Shown: in pieces, positions 35,661 to 48,665 of the stretch | How the letters are laid out: each line of letters opens with the position of its first letter | Numbering within the stretch: the stretch's first letter is position 1 | From: Arthrobotrys musiformis | Lineage: Eukaryota > Ascomycota > Orbiliomycetes > Orbiliales > Orbiliaceae | Assembly (NCBI GenBank): GCA_036971715.1 | Contig: JAVHJL010000009.1 | Coordinates: forward strand, 1,736,001-1,800,000 | DNA length: 64,000 bases | Reading direction: 5' to 3' | Position numbers and translations under genes: made by a program | Notes under the pieces: model-generated | The model's input: only the letters and a program-made list of their open reading frames with translations | Database searches by the model: none | Told to the model about the DNA's origin: nothing

Positions 35661-37936
35661 CTCGACAAGGTTGGTTTCTGGAATTGAATGATGTTGTGAG
35701 TGGGAAAGGACGAAGACGGTTTCAGATTCTCGCCTAATGAGTGAACATGCAGGTCTGGGTATCGTATTTCTCTGAATGGCACCGAAATATTTTCTCTAAA
35801 GTTGAGAGAAAAACTTGCCGTCTTTCTTGGGACGGCTCGAAGGTGTGGCAGCATAAGAAACGACTACGATCGCTTGCTTTTGAACCTTGCGATTGGGTGA
35901 TACATCCTTCAACAGTTCGATTACGGGGAGACCTACAGCCTGATATCTATCACAAACCTCCTCTCCCACGGGCTCCACCTGCGGAAGATTTCGCAATTGA
36001 CCAGCTTAATGAAGCGAAATGAGAGGAGCTAAGTTCGTTCTAAAGCTTCAGAAAACGAAAACCCGTGATGATAACGAAAGCGATTGGCACGGTGGACCGG
36101 GCCATTGATGACGGCACTCTTGGTTTCGTTTAATAATGGGGCCGATCACCGATTTGTTACGGCATATTGCGCGTAACAGCAAATTTGATGCTCAAGTCCG
36201 GCTTTCCCGTTCCGTGATGCAAGAAACAAACGGGCGTGCGCGCACTGACATTTGCACAAAAGAACAATTGCCCCTCCTTTAGCGAATGCCGAAGCAGAGC
36301 CAGGGAAAACAAAGAAAAATCAAAAAATCATAAAACTCGAGATATTAATATACTAATCATACACACATATCATTGATTCTATTTCGCCTCTTTTGAAAAG
36401 CGGCGTAATGTATTGTGGTTGGGGCACCTTTGGAGGAGAAGAAAAAAGAAAGGAAGAAAGAAAGAAAGAACTTGGGGGTGGATGGAGCAAGGTTGGATTT
36501 CTTTACCCCTCGGAAGGAGTGGCTGACCTGGGGGAGGAGTCAAGGCGGATGAGGTCGACTGCAACCTCTCACTCTTCGATGCGGTGCGGTTGTATCATGC
36601 TTTCTTTTTAATGGATCACAGCATTCAAAAATCTGCGGGCAAGGATTAGAACACAACTTGATCCAATTGGGAGGCCGAGGCTAGGATATGCAGGTGAAAA
36701 CATAACCCCAGCGCCTAAGCTAAAGGTTCCCCACCATCATTATTATGCTGTCCAATCCAATACTATCGATTCTGCAGAGGGACATCTCAGACACGCAACA
36801 GAAAAGAGAGCGTGATTAGCCTGCCTTGGGGGCTAGTTTCTTTTCTTTTCTCATTTTCTTTCCCAGTATAGAACCAGGCGCAGAGCTCAAACCAAACGAG
36901 GAGGACGCCAACCCGTGATTGCTTTGGGGTCCGAACGGTTCGTGCTCCGATGAGGGTCGGCAGGTAGGAACCTGTACATGTACATGTACTTGTACAGCGA
37001 GTGACCTGCCAGGTACTGGACTCGAGCTGCGACCTGTTCGAATTGCAGCCCATCCAGGAAAAGAAAGACCAGATATAGAACCGAATTCCAAGGCGCCAAC
37101 CAGAACCTCGAATCTCAACCTGCTTTAGATGGTCTTTCCCAGGAGATGACCTAAAAGCCCATGTCCGCTGCACTCCCTAACTGTCATCTATTTCGGGCTC
37201 TGAGCGTTGATTTCCAACAGCTGCTTTTCATATTCTTCCTTGCTGCTCACATCGCACTAGACAAGTGGGAAGGTATTTTGCCGTTCTATTTGCTATTTCC
37301 CGCCTTTACAGGGTCCGGCCACACTCTAGCTTCGGGCGAAGCAGGAGAACAACCACCACCACTACCACCCATGACACTGGAGTTTCGAGCGTCGAGTTTC
37401 ATCTTTGAACCCCTCGTGAGGAAAAAAGGAATGAGAAGGAAGCGGTGAGAAAAAAACGACTACGCAAAAAGCTTAAGCCGGCCTACCACAAAGAGAAGAA
37501 GATTACAAAAAAAGCTTGAGGCCCTCGCCCACACGCGAGACGCAGCCTCCTCTATTCCTTTTTCTCACCCACTTCCCTGGTTGCTTGGGATATATCTTTC
37601 ACCTCTGTCATCATCATACCTGCGGGTGACTTGGAACTTGCCCTATTTTAGTTTTTAATACGCATCACGCCTCAGTTGCAGCATTAAATCCAATCTGTCA
37701 GATATTAACGTGGACGGGTGACAGTTGTTAGATAACGGCTGGTTCAACTGAGACTCTAACAATAACCAACAGCACAGACGCACGACATATCTGTTACGAC
37801 GCACCGGTTTGTATCTGACTTTCAGATATAGGATATATCGGGTTGCCATTGTCCGCCGTGGCTCGACTTCCCTAGGGGAGCGGCATTGTCGCCAGCAGCT
37901 ATAGACGCAAATCACAGTCCTTACAGAGCATACAAG

Positions 37937-40864
37937 ATGTCTTACCATCAGCACCAGTACCTCCACTCGTCCGTCTTACCTCACTTGGTGGGCATGGACA
38001 ATCGGAAGGCCCCACGCCCTTTATCCGAAGCAACTTCGATCGCATCTTCCATAGACTTCGAGGATCCTTATGTACACCAAATGGCTCACGCTAGGCTCTC
38101 GAAGGCGCCTAGTTATCGATACTCTTCGTATGGCAATATGGAGCTTCCAGAAGACGCGGAAGAGGGCGATTATATAATTGACGATATTCACGAGGAGGAC
38201 GAGGACGAAGACGAACATGAAGAAAACTACGAACCTAGGAGAGGTGAGCCTGAAGACAGCTTATACAATAAGGCACTTAGGATGAACAATTGGCTGTCAG
38301 ATGGTGCTAGGGATTCGGTTGGATCTGTGAGTGTTTTCTCAGAACTGGTTTCTCCTTCAAATCCAACCTAAAAGCTAACGATAATACGGAAACTGCAGGA
38401 TGGTATGAAAACAGCATCTTCGTGCGACGAGGCGAAGACTCCGACCACTCCTCCATTGGATTTTGGAGCGCCGCAGCCAATGCAAATGAGTATGAAGCGA
38501 ACGACTGTTGGTCCTCGGGGTCCTCATTTGTTTAGCACGATGTTCCTGCAGCCGCAACAGAACGAAGAACACTTAGAAGACGAGTACCTGTCGCCGATTT
38601 CGCCGGTTCGCGAAAATTCATACCCAAGCCCTTATTCTTCCAGAAAGTCGCCAGTTGGTTCCCAGCACAGTCTTCTTCAGGTCCCACAAGCAGCCCCGAT
38701 GCATCACATTTCCATTGATGTCGATGTCAACGAAAGGCCCGTCAGCGCGATGTCAATGGCCCTCCACGGCGTCGAGGAATCTGAGATAGAGAACTGGTCT
38801 CCTATGCAAGTTTGTTCATGGATGTCCGACCTTGGATTTGAAGAGACTCTCATTGAGAAATTCCGCCAGAACGACATATCTGGGGCGATTCTCATGCAGC
38901 TTAAGTGGGAGGATTTAAAAGAATTGGATATTCAATCCTTTGGCAAGCGTATTGAATTGTGGTCCGAACTCAACCACCTCCGGAAATCACCAATAGTATC
39001 AAGCTCGTCCCCTAAGAGGGATCTTAGCTTTGAAACTAGCTCTGTTCACTCCCCACCCCTTCTTTCAAGGCACGCATCGAAAAAATCTCGGGAGTCAAAA
39101 TTCCGACATTCCCCCAGCCTCCCTGCTGTGTCGCCTTCATCATACGCCTCAAGTCCTTCCACTGTTACTCGTTCCAATACTGTAGCAACTAGCAGGCCAT
39201 CGGCTCCCAGCCCTCGAAAGCATGCCCCTGTCCTAAGAATTAGTACGGACGTCGCTTCACTTCAGCATCGCCCAAGGTTTCAGGTCTCCGCTCCTCCTGA
39301 ATCTGAAAGTGAGGAGGAGGAGGATGAGATCGAGGAGGTTGATGAGTTTAGCGACCATGACCAGTATTCCCCGCCACCAATGGAGGAGAAGCGCCGCCCA
39401 ACCGGTCTTTCCATCATCATCCCAGACTCTACGCTTGCGATACCCAGAGCGTTGAATTCAGCTGAGTCAAAGTCCTCTCATACGCCTTCCCATGAAGGCC
39501 GAAGGCATAAACCTGCTCCTCGGTTCGCAGCGCCGAACCCCGCCAAACGAAGAGTTAGCAAGCGCCTCTCGACGCCGATTTCACCCGTGTCCGCTTCCAT
39601 TGAAATATTCGCCGCACCCTCAGTGCTTGGCCTAACGATGGGCAAGCGCGCTTCCATGCTTGAGGCGGAATCCCCGAGATGGGATAATCACGATTTTCAT
39701 GCCAGGAGCCCATGGGCGCCTTCGATTTGCGCTTCCAGCGACGTGTTGAGCCCATCGGACCGAGGCGATGTGAAGTTGAAGGCCGATGAACTCCGCAAGG
39801 TCAGCGCATTGACTGCTCAAGAGCAAGTGAACAAATTTATCACACTTCAGCACTTGCAGAGATTGGAAGAGCGAGCCCCTTCAAATTTGAAGAATGAAAT
39901 GACAAGGGAGAGTGAAAGCCCTGTCTCGCCGCACGGCACTTATCCGATCAACTCGCAACCTCCTCCTCCAATGACGAAAGCAGTTCAGAGGAGCACTTCT
40001 CTTAGAACCTTTGATAGACACAAGCCTCGCGCATTGCAGTTATCAAATGAAGCCGTAGCACCTGGCCCGGCAAGTGCTGGCTTCACACCTCGCAATACAG
40101 ATGATGTTCGAAACTATCAACCGCCAGAAGTTGTGCAGCCAAAACAGCCACAGGTCACCGCCAGGCCGGTTCCTCCCCTTTTGCGGTCGTCAACTGCCCC
40201 AAGCCCACCTCTTGGAACGCAGAACCCTCCCCAGTTAGTCCGATCTGCTTCTGTGGCAAGCCCCAAGCCATCCCAGACAAGCGGTGCATTGCGTTCAAAT
40301 TCCATTTCTGGTATCAGCCGGAAACCTTCATTCAGCGGCAGTAGCAAGAAGCCACCAAGTCTTGGGAAATCTTTGATTGATACTGTCAACGAAGAGGCTG
40401 AATGGGAAGATACCTCCAGCCATGGATCCGCTCCCGCATCCCCAAGCGAGCGTGTATTCACTGGTGAAATGAAAAAGAGGACCAACCATTTCTTGCGTAA
40501 TGAATGGATTTCCCACCGCGTTGAACTACGTGGTACCAAACTTACTGTCTATAAAACAACCAACAGTCGGGATATCCTCGCGACAATTGAAATTGATGAC
40601 TATAGCGTCACATGCACCACCTCCGGATCAAACAAATTTAAAGGGTTGAAGACTGGTTCCAAGAAGGACTCGGATGGCATGTATCACTTCCAACTCGTGC
40701 CTAATCAGGATACCAAGAAAGTTGGCGAACAAAAGAAAGAACAACATTTCGCTGTCTCTAGTCGAGAGGAACGTATCGACTGGATGAGGGAGCTTATGCT
40801 CGCCAAAGCTATCAAGCAAAAGAAGTCAGGGTTCCAAGTTGAGGTCAACGGGAAAATGATGTAA
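37937..40864 (+). CDS. SAM and PH domain scaffold protein
   Basis: Two exons, 37937-38326 and 38399-40864, giving 951 residues. The 72-bp intron has GTGAGT, GCTAACG and CTGCAG. The start MSYHQHQY is the first ATG giving a compact N-terminus. An acidic stretch (IHEEDEDEDEHEEN) lies at about 90-105. A SAM domain is at about 258-330 (IENWSPMQVCSWMSDLGFEE with GKRIELWSELNHLRK). A long Ser/Pro-rich disordered region with an acidic patch follows, then a C-terminal PH domain at about 815-925 (FTGEMKKRTNHFLRNEWISH, WMRELMLAKAIKQKK). Such SAM+PH proteins are widespread in filamentous ascomycetes and resemble Boi-type polarity scaffolds in domain content. Binding to phosphoinositide membranes and to SAM partners is inferred, not shown. 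Domain order is clear; the biological role is not. Confidence 0.92.
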
Positions 40865-43400
40865 AAGATTGTTTTTACATCGCATTATTTTCCCTTCTTT
40901 CTTTCTTTCTTTCTTCCTTCCTTTTATTTTCTTTTTTTTTTTTTAACTTATTCATTTGTCCATATTCTACAGTTTCTCCCTTGCACATATCTAACCAAAA
41001 ACCCCATGGTATCCAACTCTCTATACCGAGCATTCATATTCAGTGGCGTTATGATTCTTTGCATTGTCAATGTCTATTTTCGTATATTTGTCATGCATTT
41101 TCAGCGAGCCTTATCTTCTCTTTTGGCTATGCCACCCACACGAGCCCCATTTTCTTTGTATATTTGATATTCCCCCCCCCCCCCCTCTCATGATGACTTT
41201 CTCAAATACGGGTTTTATTTCTACGCACTGGCGGCTTGGAACAAGATACCACAACTTCACTACGACCCCAAAACCTAACCAAGAAGGTAGTTGGGGTACC
41301 TAGATAATAAGCGGTATATATATACAGCGGGATCGAAAAAAAGACTTTAGCCCTTACAAATGGACGTTGGGAATAGCGCGAGCTATAAAGGGTGTTTTTT
41401 GTTTTCGCTTTTTAACATGCGTCTCTTGATATATGTGATTTGGTCTTTCTTTTCGTTGTTCTGGACTTTGTTATACCAATGGATTTAGCTTGGGTTTCGT
41501 ACTTCTTTGCCTTCGTCTCACAATACCACTCTGTTTCTTCTTTTTCTTGCAAGCTTGTTAGCCATTTGAATGCCAGTGTCTTGTTTGTCTTTTCTTACAA
41601 CCCGCATATTACATCTGCATTTGTATATATTTTGGATCAATCTGACAGTGTTCGTCCGCTATACTCCCAACTACTTCATAAGCCGTTGGTCTCGTGGTGC
41701 TGTTATGTTTGATGCATCTGGTAATATCAATTGGTGACCTGCCTTAATGTGGTCTTGATTGACGTTCATCGAGATCCAACTTCTAACACACAAGGTTGCT
41801 CAGCCATCGAGCGGCCGATATTAGTACCTCGATCGCTTACACCCGAGTCAAGGCTTTGCGCTACAAGGTATACAGACGTAGACGTATCGATACCGAATTT
41901 CAAAAAACCTACCCCTCAATACCCTTCTATGGCCTAGCTTCCCGCTCGCTCCAACGGTTTGTCTCTTGAATCCTGGCCGGTTGGTGCCCCCCACATGCAC
42001 ACTATATAGCGAAAAACTACATGTCTGTACGTATTATAGATTGGTAAATTTATCATAGATTATCCATTCCCTTCTCCACATTCTTTCTCCGAAGCTAGGG
42101 ATGTTGTATCCGGTCACGAGCAGCGCACGGCCCACGATTGTTTGCATTCCGGATATATCCAACTACTTCGTGGTTAGCCTGTGCGAAACTAATATCCAAC
42201 GATCAATATATAACGCCAGATAATCTTTCAGAACTTTTTAGGCTAGTTACACAATCCCGTTCAATATTCCACGGATCAGATCCTAGGCGATACGAGATGG
42301 AGAGAAAATTTTGCACACATCTGATGTTGGATTTATGTTGGCGCGCAAGGTTTGTGGGTATATTCAGACATTACGAAGATAAATCGGAATCCGGGTGCCT
42401 GAACAAGTAAATACTAGGGTCCTGCTCGGTTACAATCAAAAATATATTAACTAAAGCGACAAACCGCTGAAAACGAGATGATATTGAGGAGGTATTGATG
42501 AGGGGCGATAACGAATTAATTGAGCTCCGCCTCCGCCATACTTTAATTGAGGTAATGCCTGTTACGGGACGGTTAGGTTACTGTTGAAAGGATCGGGGAG
42601 GGAGGAAAGGGAGAGGAAGGCGAATGATCAAGGGGCCGACTAGCTTAGCTATGGACATCCTTAGAATTTTCCATTGACATGCCTTAGCCATTGGCAATAG
42701 ACACGGCTCGACGGCTAATATCAATTCTCACTCGTCGGCAACACGTTCGACCGAATGATATATATTTTAGCTGTATTTTGTAGTTGCACGGTTGCATGCG
42801 CATGCCCATTTACGCAAATGGGGGTACAGGCGCTCAAAGGTAGTATGGGATTACCGAGGTCAGGGCACCTAAGTTCGTAATTCTACCGTAAGGCATCAGA
42901 CTTGATTCTTTTAACAGGTATACATGGTACTATGCAGCCAACTTTCGGACGTTGGAACGGAGAGTACGCATGTCTTGGGTTTCTTCTTTGATGTGTTACG
43001 TTTCGACATCAGAGACCCCAGAATTGTCACTGGGCTCTCAAGATCTCTAGCTCTACGGCTGGCATGAGGATGGACTTTTTCTTGGTGGGTCGACTCAAAC
43101 GTCAGTGATTCTATCCCCTTGCCGATATTCCCAGATCTACTACTCGAGCTTCCGCTTCTCGTAATTCTTCAATTGATTTTCAGACTACGCATATATGTGT
43201 GACTCTATTGCATTGTGTCTTTGGTTGTTTCATTCGGAGTTTTTATTAGCCACTCATTTATGACTGATCAGCTGAATTGAGACCTGAGTAAACGACTGCA
43301 ACCAAACACAATTATCATAAAGGCTGGGAACGAGATTGAGAATCTACACGGACCAACTAATTAAATGTTTCCGCCTACCAGTCTACCACTGTACTACTCA
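40865..43400. other. Intergenic region after the SAM+PH gene
   Basis: The first few hundred bases are pyrimidine-rich (TTTC repeats at 40897-40925, a T run, then 14 C at 41172-41185) and look like 3' untranslated sequence. The remainder is AT-rich and without coding signal. The last part is 3' flank of the nuclease-kinase gene. Confidence 0.55.
41172..41185. repeat. Poly(C) run, 14 nt
   Basis: An uninterrupted homopolymer of C, unusual in fungal DNA and a likely sequencing or assembly trouble spot. It lies downstream of the SAM+PH gene. Confidence 0.85.
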
Positions 43401-44941
43401 TCAGTCGGCGCCCTCGACTTGCGCCTCTTCCCAGTCCCTTTTTAACAGGCTAAGGTTGAAACGCTCTACGAATCGATCGATCTCTGGCGCTGGACGGCAG
43501 GCGCCCAAATCGATCAGTCTCGCGACACCGTTTGAAACAGCAAAATTCTCCAACTTTAAGTCTCCGTGGGTTCTACCGCATGCGTGTAGTGCCTCAATGG
43601 CCTTTCTCGCCTGGCTCCAAAAATCCCGATCTATGTTTTCGTCGGACGCAGTTTGGCCGCAATCCTCTAGGACCAGGAATTTGAGTGACCCTAAAGTAGT
43701 TCCTGCGACATAAAGCGTTGGTACGTACTCCCCTTGGAGGGCTTTAAGGTCAGTATACCTGGTATAAGAAGGGTCAGCACGTGGTGATACAGTTCAACAC
43801 AACGACCTCAATAGAATGAGAAAGGAGAATGGAATTAAAAGACAGTATTGGGAGGGTGCTAGTGATAGAAGGGACTTACGCCTTGATTTCGGCGTCAGCA
43901 GCTTTCAAATTGGAAGGCCGCGTTATATCGTAGATTTTGAAAAAGGCCCTTTTTCGATATCTGAATCTTGTCCCTTCCCGGGGAACTACCTCCCCCGACA
44001 TCACACTCGCAATGTTTTTGCTAACGGCGTTGCTTATACGTAGGTTTATGTCGGTCCAAGGGACCTTGATATCTTTATCCCACGTTCCCTCGACTTCCAA
44101 GTCATCCAAGACAAATGTATGGATTCCTGGTGGCCCTCTTTCCACGGCTTCGGTAACAGAGCAATGACAAATATAAGTCAAGGCCGCTATAGGGCTTCGG
44201 ATACCCCGCTCACTATATAGAAATGGGCGGGAAACCTGCAAACCGGTGTCGCCGATTCTACGAAGTAAGTATAACACCTCATAGTTGCAGAGTCCGCCGT
44301 GAATCAGGTTATTAAACGTCATGTAGCCATACAACTGGCTAATCGCCTGCACTACTTTATCATCTGGGTTTCCTCTTTCTCTATTGAAGTGTGTTATTAC
44401 GTCGGTAGGCGTTCTGAGGGCCCATGGGGTTTTCCACTCCATCAAAAATTTAGCTCTCGATTTAGTTATTCGGTCGGTGAAGATGTAGAACACACGATCG
44501 GGGTCACCTATATTATCGATACCACAGTGGTCCGCGAAATCGCACTCCATGGAGAAAAGCTCTTTTAAGATCGCCAGAGTTGGATCTTCATATATAGTAC
44601 GCCCGAGGACCACAACGTCACTTTTATTCCCACATACTGACTTTATATCAGCCCTGTCCTCGATAGCTTCCACAGCCCGGAGGAAACGTCGTGGCTGAGA
44701 TTTAGGTTCCTGATTAGCCCAGACATTCAAACCAAAGGAGAGCTGCATTGATAGAACTTACAAAGTGGTTCAGGTGTGGACCGAGTAGATTTTTAATATC
44801 CTCATCAATTCCTACCCAAGGCGTTAAGTCGGCCAGGTGCTCCCGGGTATACGCGGGGACCGTTGTTCTCGTTGTAGAGTTTTCAACGGTTTTTCGAATC
44901 CGCGGAGGGATAATCTCGTCCAGAAGTTGGGACAGGTTCAT
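43401..44941 (-). CDS. PD-(D/E)XK nuclease-like domain fused to a minimal protein kinase-like domain
   Basis: Three exons, 44941-44762, 44694-43880 and 43758-43401, giving 450 residues. Intron 1 (67 bp) uses GTAAGT and a CTAAT branch; a closer AG would leave an impossible 19-nt intron. Intron 2 (121 bp) joins DAEIKA to YTDLKALQGEYVP. The N-terminal half has an acidic D126 then FLMEWKTPW (E146, K148), followed by QAISQLYGYMTFNNLIHGGL (Q176, Q180, Y184). This is the D...ExK...Q-x3-Q-x3-Y layout of restriction-like nucleases. The C-terminal part has FFKIYD (K313), AEIKAY (E329), HGDLKLENF (H396, D398, N403) and LIDLG (D415), a kinase core with a very short C-lobe like Bud32/RIO-type kinases. It is related to fungal kinase-like and Crinkler-type effector families; function unknown. 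Located in a gene-sparse zone. Confidence 0.85.
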
Positions 44942-47900
44942 TGCGAGATCTATGTCTGGGTCAAGGGCCGTAGTTACGGAATGGGTCGTGGATTGATATC
45001 ATGATGAGGCGAATATGATTTAGTGTAAACGTTGTGTAGAGTCATGTTTAAAATTTAAATTTCGACATCCGGATATATCGCGGATATCCGATAAACTTTA
45101 AGTGAATCGCCAATCCGGAAACATAGGTTCAAGTTGTCTCGTACCCAGCCCCTGGAGGTTCAAGGAACAACTCGAAATTTAGTTATCTAGTTGGCTGGAA
45201 TTGGAAGCTTTCACTATGCGATGGCCGCGTAGTCCCGGTTCGAGATTCGAGGTATGTTACCGCTACAGCGGCGATCGTGAGGATCGAGGAAGAAGAAATC
45301 TCGAGATCATATGAGGGATGATGAGTTAATTGTAGAGAGAATTCAAGAGATCTCTCTTCTCTCCTTTGCAAGCTTTATCATCACACACGATCAACACAGT
45401 CTACAAGATCTACTATAACAAGTTATATCTTTCTTCTTTGACGGATATATTTATACTTCAAATTTAATTTACGAAGGATGATTATATCAACGACGTCGTG
45501 GTGGTTATAGTACGTTGCATTGTGCATCTATAGCTATTCCAAAGCTAACCCAAGCTGAATAAAATCTCCGAACACAATTCACATCACATGATCACAAAGA
45601 ACGGCCTTGGCTTCGAATTCGAAACCCTCGAGCTCACCTCAGTTGATCAAGAGAATGCATTCATACTCTTGTTCCCAACTGGCGTCTATGATAAACCCTC
45701 CCACGTTTAATACGTAAGGTCCGTTTTCGATATCGTGGGTGAATCTTACCGACGTTTTTGACAATAACCGACGAACCACAAGATGGTATGTATATGCACG
45801 TCCCAGGTTGCCTTGAACTACATGCATAAGCACAAAATCAGCTGATTGGAGCCAAAAAAGAGGTGGTCGGGGTAGGTCTGAAAAGAAAAATGTTGGAATT
45901 TTTTTTTTTTCTTCTCCCCTCCCTTCCGAATGTTGGGTTTGTGTATATGTATGTGCTTGAGTATGTATGTATGTACATGTACACTATTGCAATTTGCAAT
46001 TTCTTATTATCTGATCTTGAAATCTCGGATGTATATGCGTAAGTAGGTGTGATTTGTGACTGTGACGTCGAGGTTTCCAATTTAAGAAACCGAAAATCAT
46101 CAAAAATGTTTTTTGTCCACGTCCTAGTTACATAGTATATTATGGCGTCTATGCATTGGAGACGAATTCGACAGGAGGACCCGATCAAATCTTACGTGGA
46201 TCTCCTTGTGGCGGTAGCGCTCTCATGTTCAGAGGTGAGAAAATAAAAGAAAAAAAAAGAGGAAGAAAAAGGAAAAATAAAACTGTGAGTGTCACTGTAG
46301 ACGCCCATGTGGGAATCAAAAGAATGTGTGGAAGCCATGCATGTGCTATGTGCTGCATTCAGCTTGCTTCACTAGGTGAAATTAGGTCGGCTAGCTGAAA
46401 GAGTTAGGTTGAACAGGAAAATTAACACAAAGGGCGACGTCTGGAATCGTGAGCCACGCATTTGAATATGATAGATTACAAAATACTTAGAAATGTACAT
46501 GTAAGGACTTACTCCGTAAGTATGTACCGTATGCAAGACAATATCAGGAGTATGGCGTGCACACTTACTCGTTGAGGATCTCTAGCTCCGTCCTCAAAAG
46601 GCGAATACGAGAATTACCTTTTGAATGTGGAGTTCTGACGTAGATGTTTTTGTTCGAAGGAACTCATGATCTTGAGCGCTTCTTGAGGTTTAGGAGTTGC
46701 ACGACATGCCATTGGCACACCCAACGCCGGGTCGGGGGCATAACAGTCTTACTGATGCAAAGAGAGAGGGGACGGTTTTCTGTGCAACATATGGAAAAGG
46801 TAACCGGCCCCGGAAACTCGAAAACGATAAAAGGTGTCATTCGAACGACGAGCCAGAAGAAGTATAGAAGTACTGCTAAGGCCACCACTACTGGGATTTT
46901 CAAGAGAGAAAAAAGTTTTTGTAATTGAAACGGCTGAACCTAACTGTCGGTTCCTGAGAGCCAATGGTAATAACCATGGTATCACATGCCCATCGCCGTC
47001 GCTGACAAAGATTGGAAGTCTAGCTCCAAACTTTCAACATCAATGTTATAACAGAAAGAAGAATGTAATAATGGGGGCCACTTTCCCCTCTTTCGAAGCT
47101 TTCTGATTCGCAAACTAAGAAGCGAGTGGAGGACGGATAATGGCAATGCAAGCAACCCACTAACTGACAAGAATATTGTTATAAATGCTATTGCATCTAG
47201 TATTGACTCCGTTCTCCCCGAGATAAACTCCACAGGCCGAACAAAGGGGATTGTTTGCTGGGCGGTAAATAGAAACGTCTCATTCGTCGAAGTGCCTACC
47301 GTCTACCGAACCCATTTTTGCGTTGTCGGCAGACTGCATTTAGGTATGGTTGGTTCCTGGAATACGGGCGCTGGTGTCGGGAAGATAGCGGATAGATTGG
47401 ATGAACTGCCAAGTTGGTATTTAGATTGAATAAGTAGTTATACCTTGTCCTGGTTGTTTGGTTGAACAAGCGTTGGTGGTGCGAATGCGAGGTACATCCT
47501 ACATGTCATGTCGCGAGCTCAGGGGACAAGGTACCTGACAGTTTTGTGCATCGATGCATTCGACCTGGGAATGTTCGGGAAGGCAGTTACCTGACGTTTG
47601 ATAGGAAGTACTAGTTAGGATTTAAGGAATATTGAGACTCGTGGGGGCGTTGACATTGGGGATGGTCGAAGCGTATAGATTTGAATATTGGGCGCTACTG
47701 ATCAGATACTAGGTCTCTAAAAGGTCAGCATGCATTCTTGAGTTAGTAGCTACTAGGTATATACCGGTATATACGGTTTGTGGGGATGTCTGTGAAACGT
47801 CAGATGTCTACCATACACAATTTCTGCAGGTGGTTTCATGCTCAATATTGATATCGCGATATCTGGGGTGAGGCTGGGAACGAGACCATCTGAGCTTCAA

Positions 47901-48665
47901 ATTTCGTTTCTAATCTTTATATGTATTCATGTATCATTGCTTAAATAAATCAGAACCAGAGCTAGTGTAGACACCGCTGAGGGTTCGAACCCGAGTTGGC
48001 TGTCAAAACCGTCCCGTTATTCTTCTCAAGCTTGAAATCTAACCTAGTCCTAATAGTTTCTTTCTAAATACACCAAGATCCTTTCTTTCAAAAAGCCATC
48101 TTAAGTCCAAGGAGCGTGAGAAAATTAAGGCGGTAACGAAGTCTTCAAAACAAAAAACCAAAAAATTTCAAATATTTTTACTTGCTAAGTGACACCAAAA
48201 ATTGCAATAAAAGGACAGGACCCAATAATTGTAAAAATGGAAAATATAAATTAATGATAGGATAGATTAGAAAAAGCTGCCTTGCGATATCTAGATCGAG
48301 CGTGCTTAGTATCTAGATAAACAAGCCAAAGAAATTAAAAGGTTCAAGGTCTGACTATATGGGTACATCAAACCAGTGCTACCAAACGATAAAAGACAAA
48401 CACACAGAGAGGCGCAATCCTATGCACACTATGTATGAGGAGGGACGTGAGTCGTAGTTATCCGCGAGTCGCCATAACTGTAGGTAAATGGTGACATAAA
48501 ACAAAGACAAAAAAAAGACAATGGGTATCCACCTGTACAGAAAAGAAAAAAAGGAAATTGGCTATGTTCAAGAGAAATAAAAAAAAGGAACTCGTGAATC
48601 CTCATATAAATTATGGATCGACGGTGAAAGAAAAACGAAAGATTTGATCAAGACATCGAGGCAAT
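44942..48665. other. Gene-poor region, 3.7 kb
   Basis: No supported gene. TGTA/TACA microrepeats occur at 45955-45985. Overlapping open frames of 75-95 codons on both strands around 46640-47230 have no motif support. A T-loop-like palindrome at 47980-47991 is not part of a tRNA. The last part (from about 48,100) is likely 3' flank of the membrane protein gene. Confidence 0.5.

Larger units (their letters stand above)
21313..37936. other. 16.6-kb gene desert
   Basis: No gene is supported on either strand. The first 1-1.5 kb should be the promoter and leader of the Zn2Cys6 gene; the last few hundred bases belong to the SAM+PH gene. Within are poly(A) (23049-23068), a TTC run passing into poly(T) (27317-27361), a 19-unit ATTTTT array (31463-31576), a 26-nt poly(T) (35635-35660), TA and TGTACA microrepeats (34430, 36975) and scattered AT-rich blocks. 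Composition is otherwise near balanced, not the extreme AT of heavily RIP-mutated DNA. The longest frames are about 125 codons and look random. I see no transposase, reverse transcriptase or integrase motif. Confidence 0.55.

Noticed and set aside
44695..44761. 19-nt intron alternative (GTAAGT to ATGCAG) in the nuclease-kinase gene
   Set aside because: Far below the minimum intron size; the acceptor at 44695 with a CTAAT branch point keeps frame and gives a 67-bp intron.
46640..47235. Overlapping 75-95 codon frames with hydrophobic stretches on both strands
   Set aside because: Open on both strands at once, no conserved motif, no consistent splice sites.
47970..48000. GGGTTCGAACCC, like a tRNA T-arm
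   Set aside because: No matching acceptor stem, A-box or anticodon arm lies at the right distance on either strand; it is a simple palindrome.
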